From Acinetobacter sp. WCHA55 (lineage in GTDB: Bacteria; Pseudomonadota; Gammaproteobacteria; Pseudomonadales; Moraxellaceae): a stretch of 64,000 nucleotides of DNA. Below the pieces are notes generated by a model. The model worked only from the letters and a program-made list of their open reading frames with translations, was not told the DNA's origin and searched no databases. The stretch lies in assembly GCF_002165305.2 (NCBI RefSeq), contig NZ_CP032286.1, forward strand, positions 2,852,001-2,916,000. Reading direction: 5' to 3'. The position numbers and the translations under genes were made by a program. Below are positions 44,664 to 54,061 of this stretch, in pieces; the stretch's first letter is position 1, and each line of letters opens with the position of its first letter.

Positions 44664-45614
44664 TTAACTCTTGGCTTCTGAAGCAGCCTGTGCACTCCGT
44701 TTGGCTTTGGGTAAATACTCAGGCTTTAATATTTTCTGGAGTTGCTCATAGCCAATGGTTAAGCGCGGTAAACCCACCACATAAGGGCCAATTTCATACT
44801 CACCATATTGTAAAATCAGCCCTTCAGTACCCAAGTAATAATTGTTACTTAAGCTAAACTTCCACGCTTGCTCATACTCGTCGACATTGGTCGCTAACTT
44901 AGAGTCGACGACCCAAGCACGAAATGCTTCATGCGCTACTCTATTTAACGCCGCCTTCTGATTGGGCAACAATAGATCATCCAAACTCACCAGCTTTTGC
45001 TGCTTCAAGTCAAAATTATAATAATGCTGTGACGATGAACCATGTGCACCACCTAAGTAGCTACTGGTATTCAACACCACCGTCGCCAAAGGGTCTTTGG
45101 CATTTAAGATTTTCGGTTTAATCATCAAACTGATTTGATGGTTAGAACTTAAATCTTTGAGTTCCTGATCTAAAGCAAGAAAGGCGGCCAAATAAGGTTG
45201 AACTTGTTTCTCTAGTTTCAGTTTAGGCGTGAGGACTTGGCCTACTACCGCAGGCTCAGAACTTGCCGCCACTGCACTTGATGCCACGGTATCAGAACTA
45301 CTATGCATCGGTGAAATATCAATAATCTGCGAGAGATCTTTCACAATTTGTTGATCAATAAATTCATCAATAAACGCTTGATTACTTTGTAAACGATCAA
45401 TGTTTAATTCTGGGCAAGCATTACCATCACATTCAGGTAATTCGAATTGTAATTTTTCTGTGTCACCGACCAACTTTAAGGCTGTTTCTGCCTCTGAAGC
45501 TGCTGTGGCTTGAGTTGCAGGGCTTTGAGGCTCTTTATCTTTTGGTTGGCAGGCTGTCAAACTGATTGCAGCTGCAAGTACGCTGATTGTCAATATTGTT
45601 TTGCTTTTTAACAT
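44664..45614 (-). CDS. RsiV-like (DUF3298) lipoprotein
   Basis: About 316 residues. The ATG at 45614 gives MLKSKTILTISVLAAAISLT-ACQ, a lipoprotein signal with lipobox; a longer frame would bury the signal. The C-terminal half carries SSYLGGAHGSSSQHYYNFDL followed by SLDDLLLPNQKAALNRVAHE and EGLILQYGEYEIGPYVVG, characteristic of the RsiV/DUF3298 fold. The N-terminal part (QFELPECDGNACPELNIDRL) parallels the neighbouring lipoprotein. It is followed at six bases by the TatD-family gene. The likely role is in the cell envelope; the ligand is unknown. Confidence 0.8.
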   Translation of the reverse strand: MLKSKTILTISVLAAAISLTACQPKDKEPQSPATQATAASEAETALKLVGDTEKLQFELPECDGNACPELNIDRLQSNQAFIDEFIDQQIVKDLSQIIDISPMHSSSDTVASSAVAASSEPAVVGQVLTPKLKLEKQVQPYLAAFLALDQELKDLSSNHQISLMIKPKILNAKDPLATVVLNTSSYLGGAHGSSSQHYYNFDLKQQKLVSLDDLLLPNQKAALNRVAHEAFRAWVVDSKLATNVDEYEQAWKFSLSNNYYLGTEGLILQYGEYEIGPYVVGLPRLTIGYEQLQKILKPEYLPKAKRSAQAASEAKS

Positions 45615-45661
45615 AAATAACCTATTACCTTGTGAAGCCTGCTCTTGCTTTGGACTATGCA

Positions 45662-46480
45662 CTAAAACAATTGAGTATAGATATCCGCTTTTAATACCTG
45701 TTGAGTTTGTGCTTTCGTCAAGTAAATATCAAGCTGAGTCCCATCTTTTACAATCTCATGAGTCCGATAGTGTAAACCGATGCCCTCTTGGTCAAAGAAC
45801 CAATCTGCCTGCCCCCAGTACAACTTCGCTGGTGCAGATTTACTCACTTCAGGTTCTTGTTTCTTTAACCAGTCTTGATATGCTTTTTGCACCAACGCAT
45901 TCATCGCCAGTTGCTGTTTCGGGCGAATTAAATCTAATAATGCCACCGCTTTTTGGTTTTTACGATCCGCAACAAAGAAATAATAACGCTCCTTAACACT
46001 TACATTCTCTTGATTGGTATCCACCCCAATTTGCATCAATACAAACTGATTGCGCTGATACGGTATACGCGTATACATCGCCAAACTATAAGCCTTATTG
46101 CCCTTGAACTCAGCTTGCCATGCATCCGACTTTTTCACATATGCATTAATGGCTTGTTGTAAACTCATGTCTTGTTTTAAGCCAATTTGATCTTGAACCA
46201 CTCGAGCCTGACTTTTGGCAATCCATTGGTTTAACCAAGCGTCTTCTGTTTTTAAAGTCTGAATGTCTAATTCGATACAGTTCTTAGTCTCACAAAAGGG
46301 CTGTGCGATATCCGCTGCTTGTTGTTGAATATTTAAATACGGCAAGACTTCAGCCTGCTCTGTTTTAAAGACCGAGCTTTTGGCATCTGTATCTGTTTCA
46401 GATTGTTTAGAGGAGTCACATGCTGTCAGTAAGACAGTCAAACTCACCAATATTGTATAAATAGCCTGTTTGTGCAACAT
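45662..46480 (-). CDS. Paralogous lipoprotein, diverged RsiV-like
   Basis: A 272-residue lipoprotein (MLHKQAIYTILVSLTVLLTA then CDSS). It shares the layout of the next gene: a C-x3-C-x-E-L-x-I motif (CETKNCIELDIQTLKTEDAW), a helical stretch and a C-terminal block LLDLIRPKQQLAMNALVQKA with GIGLHYRTHEIVKDGTQL. The GGAHG motif of DUF3298 is missing. The two genes are adjacent with 47 bases between them, evidence of an old tandem duplication. The function is unknown. Confidence 0.75.
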   Translation of the reverse strand: MLHKQAIYTILVSLTVLLTACDSSKQSETDTDAKSSVFKTEQAEVLPYLNIQQQAADIAQPFCETKNCIELDIQTLKTEDAWLNQWIAKSQARVVQDQIGLKQDMSLQQAINAYVKKSDAWQAEFKGNKAYSLAMYTRIPYQRNQFVLMQIGVDTNQENVSVKERYYFFVADRKNQKAVALLDLIRPKQQLAMNALVQKAYQDWLKKQEPEVSKSAPAKLYWGQADWFFDQEGIGLHYRTHEIVKDGTQLDIYLTKAQTQQVLKADIYTQLF

Positions 46481-46526
46481 GCGCTTTCCATGAATTTCAT
46501 GATTAAAATAAAGTGTCTTACCTAAT

Positions 46527-46558
46527 AAAACAGCTTCACGAAGAAGCTGTTTTATTTT
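46527..46558. terminator. Rho-independent terminator between prfC and the lipoprotein gene
   Basis: AAAACAGCTTC and GAAGCTGTTTT form a strong stem with a short loop. The gene pair is on the minus strand; the stem ends the prfC transcript, although the longest T-run lies on the plus strand. Confidence 0.7.
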
Positions 46559-46569
46559 TTTAATTCCAA

Positions 46570-48159
46570 TTAGTGTTCGCGAGTATTGCGGAACACGATG
46601 TCTGGATAACGCTCTTGCATCAACTGTAAGTTCACACGACTCGGTGCTAAATAGGTCAAGTGACCACCACCATCAACCGACAACTGGTCATGTGCTTTTT
46701 TCTTAAATTCATTGAATTTTTTGTCATCATCACAAGACACCCAACGCACAGTGTTAATGCTCACTGGTTCGTAGACGCAATCGACTTTGTATTCTTCTTT
46801 CAAACGGTATGCCACCACTTCAAACTGAAGCACGCCTACCGCGCCTACAATCAAGTCATTGCTATTTTGCGGCATGAAGACCTGTGTTGCACCTTCTTCT
46901 GAAAGTTCTTTTAAGCCTTTTTGTAACTGCTTCGACTTCAATGGATCTTTCAACCGTACACGGCGGAACATTTCAGGGGCGAAGTGCGGAATACCTGTGA
47001 ATTGCAGTTTTTCACCTGAAGTAAAAGTATCCCCAATTTGAATCGTGCCGTGGTTATGTAAACCAATAATATCACCCGGCCATGCTTCTTCTAGGTGCTG
47101 ACGATCACCTGCTAAGAAAGTCAAAGCATCACTAATACGTACATCTTTATCTAGACGCACATGCTTCATTTTCAAACCTTTTTCATATTTGCCTGAACAA
47201 ATACGCATAAAGGCAATACGGTCACGGTGTTTCGGATCCATATTGGCTTGAATTTTAAAGACAAAGCCCGTAAAACCTTCTTCTGTGGCTTCAACCAAAC
47301 GATTTTCTGTTGGGTGTGCTTTAGGTTCAGGTGCATAATTACTAAAAGCATCTAACACATGGTCTACACCAAAGTTACCTAAGGCTGTACCAAATAAAAC
47401 TGGGGTTTGTTTGCCTTGTAAGAATAACTCTCGGTCAAGTGGCTCATTGGCCATTTGCACCAGTTCTAAAGACTCTTCAAATGCAGCCCAAGCTAGTTCA
47501 CCGACTTTTTCACGTAAGTCAGCATAGTCATAACCATCACGAACTTCAATATCGGTAATGGTTGAACCAAAACCAGCTTTATAAACATAGAACTTTTCTT
47601 CGATTAGGTTAAATACCCCAGCGAAGTCACGACCCGTACCAAGTGGCCAAGTAATCGGTACACATTTGATTTTGAGAACGTTTTCAATTTCATCCAACAG
47701 CTCTAAAGGCTCACGGATTTCACGGTCCATTTTGTTGACGAATGAAATAATTGGGGTGTCACGCATACGACACACTTCCATCAATTTGATGGTACGGTCT
47801 TCGACCCCTTTTGCACCGTCAATCACCATTAAAGCCGAATCGACCGCCGTTAAGGTACGATACGTATCTTCTGAGAAGTCTTCGTGCCCTGGTGTATCCA
47901 GTAGATTGATCATCTTGTCTTTAAATGGAAACTGCATTACAGAGGTGGTAATCGAGATCCCACGCTCTTTTTCCATTTCCATCCAGTCTGAAGTGGCAGC
48001 ACGGTCCGATTTACGGCTTTTCACCATACCAGCAATCTGAATGGCCTGCCCCCACAACAGCAGTTTTTCTGTCATGGTGGTTTTACCCGCATCGGGGTGG
48101 GAAATAATCGCAAAGGTGCGACGCTGCGCAACTTGCGCAGCTAATTCATTTTTAAACAT
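46570..48159 (-). CDS. prfC: Peptide chain release factor 3
   Basis: GTPase of about 529 residues that recycles RF1/RF2 from the ribosome. The G domain has [20 protein letters not shown] (P-loop), [32 protein letters not shown] (D-T-P-G) and SFVNKMDR (N-K-M-D). Later [20 protein letters not shown] and FRNTREH at the end match RF3. I choose the ATG at 48159 ([16 protein letters not shown]) because the only earlier start is a TTG; neither has a good ribosome-binding site. The gene is intact and monocistronic. Confidence 0.95.
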   Translation of the reverse strand: MFKNELAAQVAQRRTFAIISHPDAGKTTMTEKLLLWGQAIQIAGMVKSRKSDRAATSDWMEMEKERGISITTSVMQFPFKDKMINLLDTPGHEDFSEDTYRTLTAVDSALMVIDGAKGVEDRTIKLMEVCRMRDTPIISFVNKMDREIREPLELLDEIENVLKIKCVPITWPLGTGRDFAGVFNLIEEKFYVYKAGFGSTITDIEVRDGYDYADLREKVGELAWAAFEESLELVQMANEPLDRELFLQGKQTPVLFGTALGNFGVDHVLDAFSNYAPEPKAHPTENRLVEATEEGFTGFVFKIQANMDPKHRDRIAFMRICSGKYEKGLKMKHVRLDKDVRISDALTFLAGDRQHLEEAWPGDIIGLHNHGTIQIGDTFTSGEKLQFTGIPHFAPEMFRRVRLKDPLKSKQLQKGLKELSEEGATQVFMPQNSNDLIVGAVGVLQFEVVAYRLKEEYKVDCVYEPVSINTVRWVSCDDDKKFNEFKKKAHDQLSVDGGGHLTYLAPSRVNLQLMQERYPDIVFRNTREH

Positions 48160-48541
48160 AAGGAAAATCTTCAATAGCTACACGGTTTTGTACACACTTA
48201 TAAATGTGTATCTAACCCGTAAAGTGATAACTTAAAATTGGCGTAATTGTAGCAGATTTATAAATGAGATTTTATTGATAATTTTCCCTTAACCCATCAG
48301 CTTAGTACAGCGCATTCGTCGACAATTCGGATGCTTTCCCGCTCTGGTAGTGGATAAGAATAGAAACACTATAGCGCTATCAGCTACAACTTAGATGTAC
48401 AAAAACATTGTTTGATCAGATCTGAATATACGCTTAATCACGCTGTACCCAATGACAACTCGGAGTAAAACTCCGTTGTCCCTCATACATCAAGCATTAT
48501 TTTATCTTGTTTAAGCCTAATCTGAGGTCATTTTATAAACT
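48160..48541. other. Spacer with no gene between prfC and the broken immunity gene
   Basis: About 380 bases. It should hold the prfC promoter. I find no open frame, repeat or RNA gene, although 48300-48480 differs from its surroundings by containing several short palindromic words. Confidence 0.4.
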
Positions 48542-49047
48542 TCATTCAAACTCTGGATATACGAAACTATATTTCCCTGTTTTTATACGTTCTATTATAG
48601 CCAAAGGGTTCACAACCACACCTATTTCTGCTTTACGGTTTTCTCCCTCTAGGTTTCCAACATAAGTAAATTTGTCATCATTAATGTGCCATACAAACCA
48701 ATTGTGAGAAATTTTTATTGGTTCGTCCCCTACCATAACACCATAATCATCTGTGTCTCTGAATAATATTTTAGAAGTTCCACCCACATCAGATATGTTT
48801 CCAACTTTCTCCCAAAGATTCATTTTTATGCCAAACTTAGTGACACAATGCACATAAAAATCGATATCATCATTAACAATATCCAATAACGTAGGAATTG
48901 CATGGATAGGGTACACTTTTTTAAATGCTCTGATCACATCACTATTTAATTGTGTTAAATCAAAAGCAATAAGCTGGAAATATTTTTCCCCTCATTATCC
49001 AACTTTACAGAAAAAACATCACCAACCTTAGTAACGACTCTAGCCAT
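48542..49047 (-). pseudogene. Immunity-protein-like gene with a one-base frameshift
   Basis: The frame from ATG 49047 reads MARVVTKVGDVFSVKLDNEG, then breaks. One frame over it continues YFQLIAFDLTQLNSDVIRAF and KKVYPIHAIPTLLDIVNDDI, ending with KTGKYSFVYPEFE at 48542. The break lies at an A5 run (48983-48987); one more A would restore one protein of about 168 residues. The opening (K-x-G-D-V-F-x-V) and pattern resemble Imm26-type immunity proteins of polymorphic toxins. The preceding sequence reads like the end of a toxin. It may be dead or a homopolymer sequencing error. Confidence 0.65.
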
Positions 49048-49049
49048 AA

Positions 49050-49133
49050 TTATTTAATTCCAAATTGCTCCCAATGCTTTGAACTGATTGAATTGATTTT
49101 ATTGAACAGTTTGGTATACGGGACAGCAGGACA
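49050..49133 (-). pseudogene. C-terminal tail of a lost polymorphic toxin
   Basis: On the minus strand the frame ends VPYTKLFNKINSISSKHWEQ-FGIK and stop, two bases before the immunity-like ATG. Upstream it is closed by a stop (TAG) after about 27 codons. The spacing of stop and start and the immunity-like neighbour suggest the last residues of a contact-dependent or MafB-like toxin whose body has been deleted. Confidence 0.5.
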
Positions 49134-49281
49134 CTAAAACGAATAGATTCTAAAGAATACATAAAAAGCCGATCTCACTAGGTAGAGGCTTTTACGAAAA
49201 CTGCTTATGTTTTATTAGACTCTCAACTGAAGTAAATCACCATAAAAACGATCAGCCATCGGTACAAATTGTAGATATCAC

Positions 49282-51360
49282 TTAATTGAAATAAGTTGAC
49301 GAGGTGTACTCAAACTCTTCCAAGCGCTTAACATCCATAGGCATACCCAACAAATAGCCTTGTAATTGCTGACAGCCTAACCGTGACAAGATTTCCATTT
49401 GCAGGGGACTTTCGACACCTTCTGCTGTCACAACCAAGCCCAAGCGAATCGCCAGATGAATAATACTTTCTAAGATCATTTCATCTTTTGAGCCAACAGT
49501 CAGCTCATGAATAAAGCCACGATCAATCTTCAACTCATCCACAGGAAGATTTTTTAAATATAAAAAGCTGGAATGGCCTGTCCCAAAGTCATCAATTGCC
49601 AAACGAATCCCCATTTCACGTAACCGCTGTAAGGTACGAATGCTGCCTTCGATATGGTGCATCGCCGTACTTTCAGTGATTTCAATAATTAAATGATTAG
49701 GGTTGACTTTATATTTATCAAAAAGATGCTCAAGATTATTAAATAAATGCTTATGCTCGAACTGCACCGCCGATAAATTCACAGCGATCGGATACAGCTC
49801 TATTTTCTCTCTCTCCCAGATTTGCAGTTGTTTACATGCTTGCTCCAAAGCCCAATACCCCATTTGGATAATCAACCCTGTTTTCTCCGCACCTTTAATA
49901 AACATATTAGGGGTCAGCAAACCCAAAGTCGGATGCTTCCAGCGAATCAACGCCTCGACTCCACATATCCGTTGATCTTGGATGGTAAATTTAGGCTGAT
50001 AATACAAAACAAACTGTTGTTCTTCTACAGCTTTATACAAATCATTAATCAGCTTAGTTTGGCTTTTCGCTTCTTGTTGGTCAAAACTGTAATTAAAAAT
50101 AGAATAGGTATTTCGTCCCTGATATTTTGAGGTCAGCATCGCTGCATCGGCATTAATCAGTAAATCCTGCAAATTACTACCATGCTCAGGATACATCGCA
50201 ATACCAATACTGGCCGACACATTGATTTCTTTGCCCGCGATCAAAAAACTATCTTGAATCAACTCAAGTACGTGCTCCGCCATTTGGCACGTTTGCTTAG
50301 GAGTCGCCTGCTCAAGCACCATCAGGAATTCGTCCCCACCAATTCTGAGAATTTTTTCATCTTTACTTAAGTTGCGATGAATCCGAGTGGTCAGTTGAAC
50401 CAATAATTGATCCCCAACATGATGTCCAAATACATCATTTACAGCTTTAAAGCGATCTAAATCAATATATAGAAAAGCAATGCTTTCATTACGGAAGCGG
50501 TGATCTGTAAACAGAAAATGGGCGTATTCCGCCAAATACAAACGATTTGGCAGCTTGGTCAGATTGTCCTGTACCGCCTGATTTGCCAACTCTTTATTGG
50601 CAAGAGAAAGTTGAATATTACGTTCTTCTAAACGTTGCTCCAGCACCGCAACAACAAAAGCTGCCACCAGAATCAAACTGGTAATGAATATAACGACAAA
50701 TAAAACGATGCTTTGCCCCGCTTCAAGAGTCATGACCAACTTGTCACTATGGGTTGGATAGAACGAGACTGCAAGCATACCTGTATAATGCATACTCACG
50801 ATGGTCAAGGCCATCATTGATGCGACACACCATTGGTACAACAGTTTCTTACTAACTGCACTCTTATATTTAAAGATCAGCCAAAAGGTTAAACCCGAGC
50901 CACTGATGGCAAGCAGAATGGAGAAAACTGTCAGTAAAGGATCGTAGACACTCTGATAGCCCTCAATGATCAACCCCATCATGCCAGTATAGTGCATGCC
51001 AGAGATACCCAATCCCATCAGAATAGCGCCTAAGACTAATCTTAGAAAAGGTAAGGTATGACGCGTGGTCAACCAAATTGAAAAAACAGATGCAATAAAG
51101 GCAATAAAAAAAGAAAGAATGGTCAGTACAGGGTCAAAATAACTATGTGTCGGCAAATTACAAGCCAGCATGCCCACAAAATGCATGGCCCAAATGGCAC
51201 AGGCTAAGAAAAAACTACTGAGTAAAATTAACCCTGTTTGAAATTTTTTACGCCAAGCACGAAATAATAAGCGTTCGGTCGACACTGCAAAAAAACACGC
51301 CAACAATGCCACAACAATTGAACCTAACACCAAACTAAAATCGTAATGCACATGCATCAT
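49282..51360 (-). CDS. MHYT-GGDEF-EAL membrane signalling protein
   Basis: A 692-residue protein controlling cyclic di-GMP. The N-terminal about 240 residues form an MHYT sensor with seven hydrophobic helices and three motifs: WAMHFVGML, GMHYTGMM and SMHYTGML, thought to bind copper and sense O2 or NO. A linker precedes the GGDEF domain (KLPNRLYLAEYA, RIGGDEFLMV), whose active site is intact. The EAL domain has GVEALIRW, ITESTAMHHIEGSI, LAIDDFGTGHSSFLYL and VTAEGVES. Both synthase and phosphodiesterase motifs look complete, so the net activity is uncertain. It is monocistronic. Confidence 0.93.
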   Translation of the reverse strand: MMHVHYDFSLVLGSIVVALLACFFAVSTERLLFRAWRKKFQTGLILLSSFFLACAIWAMHFVGMLACNLPTHSYFDPVLTILSFFIAFIASVFSIWLTTRHTLPFLRLVLGAILMGLGISGMHYTGMMGLIIEGYQSVYDPLLTVFSILLAISGSGLTFWLIFKYKSAVSKKLLYQWCVASMMALTIVSMHYTGMLAVSFYPTHSDKLVMTLEAGQSIVLFVVIFITSLILVAAFVVAVLEQRLEERNIQLSLANKELANQAVQDNLTKLPNRLYLAEYAHFLFTDHRFRNESIAFLYIDLDRFKAVNDVFGHHVGDQLLVQLTTRIHRNLSKDEKILRIGGDEFLMVLEQATPKQTCQMAEHVLELIQDSFLIAGKEINVSASIGIAMYPEHGSNLQDLLINADAAMLTSKYQGRNTYSIFNYSFDQQEAKSQTKLINDLYKAVEEQQFVLYYQPKFTIQDQRICGVEALIRWKHPTLGLLTPNMFIKGAEKTGLIIQMGYWALEQACKQLQIWEREKIELYPIAVNLSAVQFEHKHLFNNLEHLFDKYKVNPNHLIIEITESTAMHHIEGSIRTLQRLREMGIRLAIDDFGTGHSSFLYLKNLPVDELKIDRGFIHELTVGSKDEMILESIIHLAIRLGLVVTAEGVESPLQMEILSRLGCQQLQGYLLGMPMDVKRLEEFEYTSSTYFN

Positions 51361-51576
51361 ATAAAGTGTCCGTATTAATTGCTCTTTTTCTTCATTTATA
51401 TATCCTTTTTATCAAAGGCGAAAAGCATTACTACCCGATTAAGAATCTTATACAAACAGGTTCAGGTCAAGAAAAAAACACAGAAATCTCATTAGAATTT
51501 ATAGATTTATTTTACCTTGAAGATCGGTTTGATAACCAGCCATGCCTGCATTTGTGTTTTGAATCACAATTTAAAT

Positions 51577-51602
51577 AAAAAGCCAGTCGAAACTGGCTTT
51601 TT
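51577..51602 (-). terminator. Terminator after prc
   Basis: On the minus strand AGCCAGT-TTCG-ACTGGCT is followed by TTTTTATTT, 24 bases after the prc stop. It has a UUCG-type loop. Confidence 0.85.
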
Positions 51603-51625
51603 AATATACATATTCAAGAATTAAA

Positions 51626-53821
51626 CTATTTTGCAGTGCCTTTTTGCAACTTGGCATAATCTAATAAGACATTTGCAGATTCAATCACAAATGCTTCCTC
51701 TTCTGGCAATGCAGGACGCTGATTCGCTTTCATTTTAGCACGGGCTTCAACCAATGCTTCCATAGACGCTTGATAGCTTTCCCAATTTGCATAAGGCTTT
51801 TGTCCTGCAATCTGACGGCGCTTGTTTTCCGAATCTAAAGTCTGTTTTTCCAGTGCTAACAATTCGGCTTTACGTTGATCAATGTCTAAAACGACACGTT
51901 TTTGATCTTCGGTCTTTTTCGAGATGTCTTTACGCTGTTCAAGATAGTTAAACTGCGGATCGACTTTAACGCGTGCTTGCGACAACTCACCTAAACGTTT
52001 CACATACGGTGCAATACTGCCTTCACGTTTAAACGGTGCAGTTGGAATGGTGTCCCACTCAAGCGCATTTTTCGCTTTGCGCTCACCAAACTCTTCATTA
52101 TAAATGTCCACCAATTTCACGTCAGGAATCACGCCTTTGTTTTGCGTACTTCCACCCGTGACACGGTAAAACTTACGTTGCGTTAGTGTCGCTTGACCAT
52201 GCGCTAAGTTGTCGAGCTGAACTTGTGCGGTTCCTTTTCCTGTCGTGGTACTACCAATCACGATGCCACGTTCATAGTCTTGAATCGCAGCAGAGTAAAT
52301 TTCGCTTGCAGACGCAGATGCTAAATTCACCATCACTGCCAATGGGCCCGCATAGGTTTGCGCACCATTGTCATCGTCCTCGAAAACACTCACATTGCCA
52401 TTACCATCTCGAATTTGCACCACAGGACCTGACTTAATCACCTGGCCAAGCATACGCGCTACTTCTTCAAGTGACCCCCCTGGGTTATTACGTAAGTCGA
52501 TAATAATCCCTGATACATTCTTGGCCGCCAAAGTTTTCAGCGCATTGTTGGTATCCTCAGATACAGAACGATATTCTGTACCCGCACGGCGTGCACGATA
52601 GTTTAAATAGAAAGACGGAATTTCAATCACACCAAAGGTGTACTGCTGACCATCGCGAGTCACATTCACGGTACGTGAACGTACCCCAGCATCTTCTTCT
52701 TGAATGACGTCACGAGTAATAGTCACATTGCGCGCTTGGCTCATCGACGCACCCGAGCCGAGTAACCGTATGGTGACTTTGGTACCACGTTTACCACGGA
52801 TTAAGCCCACAATTTCATTGCTCGGCCAACCGATGACATCCACCATTTTTTCGCCATCTTGTGCCACACCAATAATGCGGTCACCCGACTTGACCTGTCC
52901 AGACTTGCTCGCAGGACCGCCTTCCACAATGGTTTCGATTTTGGTGTAGTCTTCATTGCCCCGTTCAGGTCGAATCGACACCCCAATCCCTTCAAGTTGC
53001 AAAGTCGTCTGACGGTTCAATTCCATTGCATCGACAGGTGGGAAATAGTTACTGTGCGGATCATAGGTAAGGGTCATTGCATTGAGTGTTTTATCTAACA
53101 CATCATCACTTTTCACCCGTGAAATACGTTCTAACTGGCGTGTATAACGCTTGGTTAAGGTCTGTACTGGAGTTAAATCTTCTGAACTAGTAAGGTCTTG
53201 TCCATTGGCCAGTTCTGGGTTGGCTTTAAGCGCTTTTTGCTTCGCCAACTCTTCTTCTTTGCTAATGGTTAAGTTAATCAGCTGCGAAACCAACATTTTG
53301 TTCCAATGCTGACGCTGCGCAGCTTCATTGGCAAAATACGGTGCCTTTTCACGATCCGTTTCGATATAAACATTGGCTTGTTTTAAATTCTGTGGCTTTT
53401 TCAGCTCATCCAGCATATAGGTATAAAACTGGGTCAAACGATCTCGATACTGTGCATGAATCGCATACGGTCCACTTAAGTCCCCTGCTTTTAAAGCCGC
53501 ACCTAAATTTGAGCCATATTTACGTTTATAACCCTCGACTTCAGAGGCAAGAAACAACGAATGGTCTGGATCTAAACTGTCCAGATAGAAATCGAGAATA
53601 CGCGCCGATGTTTTCGCATCTAAACGTTGATTGAGATAATGTTGACGGTCAACCAAGGTCGCCAGCTGACGAGACACCAAAGCCTGCTCCTGCGATGGAA
53701 CAATAGCTTGTTTGGTTACAGCGGTTGACTCAGTCGCTGCAATGGCTTCATTAATGGCATGGGTGAAAAAGAATCCACCCGTTGCAATTGCAACCGCACA
53801 AGCAATGGTTTGAAGTTTCAT
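51626..53821 (-). CDS. prc: Carboxy-terminal (tail-specific) processing protease Prc
   Basis: Periplasmic serine protease of 731 residues with a signal peptide (TIACAVAIATGGFFFTHA). The N-terminal helical domain contains LDFYLDSLDPDHSLFLASEV. The PDZ domain has LEGIGVSIRPERGNEDYTKI and GGPASKSGQVKSGDRIIGV. The S41 protease core has IIDLRNNPGGSLEEVARMLG, the catalytic Ser in SASASEIYSAAIQDYERG and Lys in GSTTTGKGTAQVQL. It trims or degrades envelope proteins, including peptidoglycan enzymes. Divergent from nagZ, with 240 bases between. Confidence 0.95.
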   Translation of the reverse strand: MKLQTIACAVAIATGGFFFTHAINEAIAATESTAVTKQAIVPSQEQALVSRQLATLVDRQHYLNQRLDAKTSARILDFYLDSLDPDHSLFLASEVEGYKRKYGSNLGAALKAGDLSGPYAIHAQYRDRLTQFYTYMLDELKKPQNLKQANVYIETDREKAPYFANEAAQRQHWNKMLVSQLINLTISKEEELAKQKALKANPELANGQDLTSSEDLTPVQTLTKRYTRQLERISRVKSDDVLDKTLNAMTLTYDPHSNYFPPVDAMELNRQTTLQLEGIGVSIRPERGNEDYTKIETIVEGGPASKSGQVKSGDRIIGVAQDGEKMVDVIGWPSNEIVGLIRGKRGTKVTIRLLGSGASMSQARNVTITRDVIQEEDAGVRSRTVNVTRDGQQYTFGVIEIPSFYLNYRARRAGTEYRSVSEDTNNALKTLAAKNVSGIIIDLRNNPGGSLEEVARMLGQVIKSGPVVQIRDGNGNVSVFEDDDNGAQTYAGPLAVMVNLASASASEIYSAAIQDYERGIVIGSTTTGKGTAQVQLDNLAHGQATLTQRKFYRVTGGSTQNKGVIPDVKLVDIYNEEFGERKAKNALEWDTIPTAPFKREGSIAPYVKRLGELSQARVKVDPQFNYLEQRKDISKKTEDQKRVVLDIDQRKAELLALEKQTLDSENKRRQIAGQKPYANWESYQASMEALVEARAKMKANQRPALPEEEAFVIESANVLLDYAKLQKGTAK

Positions 53822-54061
53822 AAATAATTCTTAGTTCCTTGGTTTTTGACCAAAATTACAATGTCATTATTCGAAATGAATTGAGAATATTCAAAATCTT
53901 AAACAACTTAATCTGTTTATGTCGTGTAGTTTTATCATAATCTGTGCTGACAAAATGTAGCAAATCATTGCAAAATTCGGGTATTGTTTTCGACGACCTG
54001 TTCGCTCTCATTTAAGAGCTAAAACAGTCACTGACCAAAAAATCAAATACGGACACCCAAT

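Noticed and set aside
45601-45996. 131-residue plus-strand frame opposite the lipoprotein genes
   Set aside because: Antisense to two lipoprotein genes with clear signal peptides and lacks its own motif.
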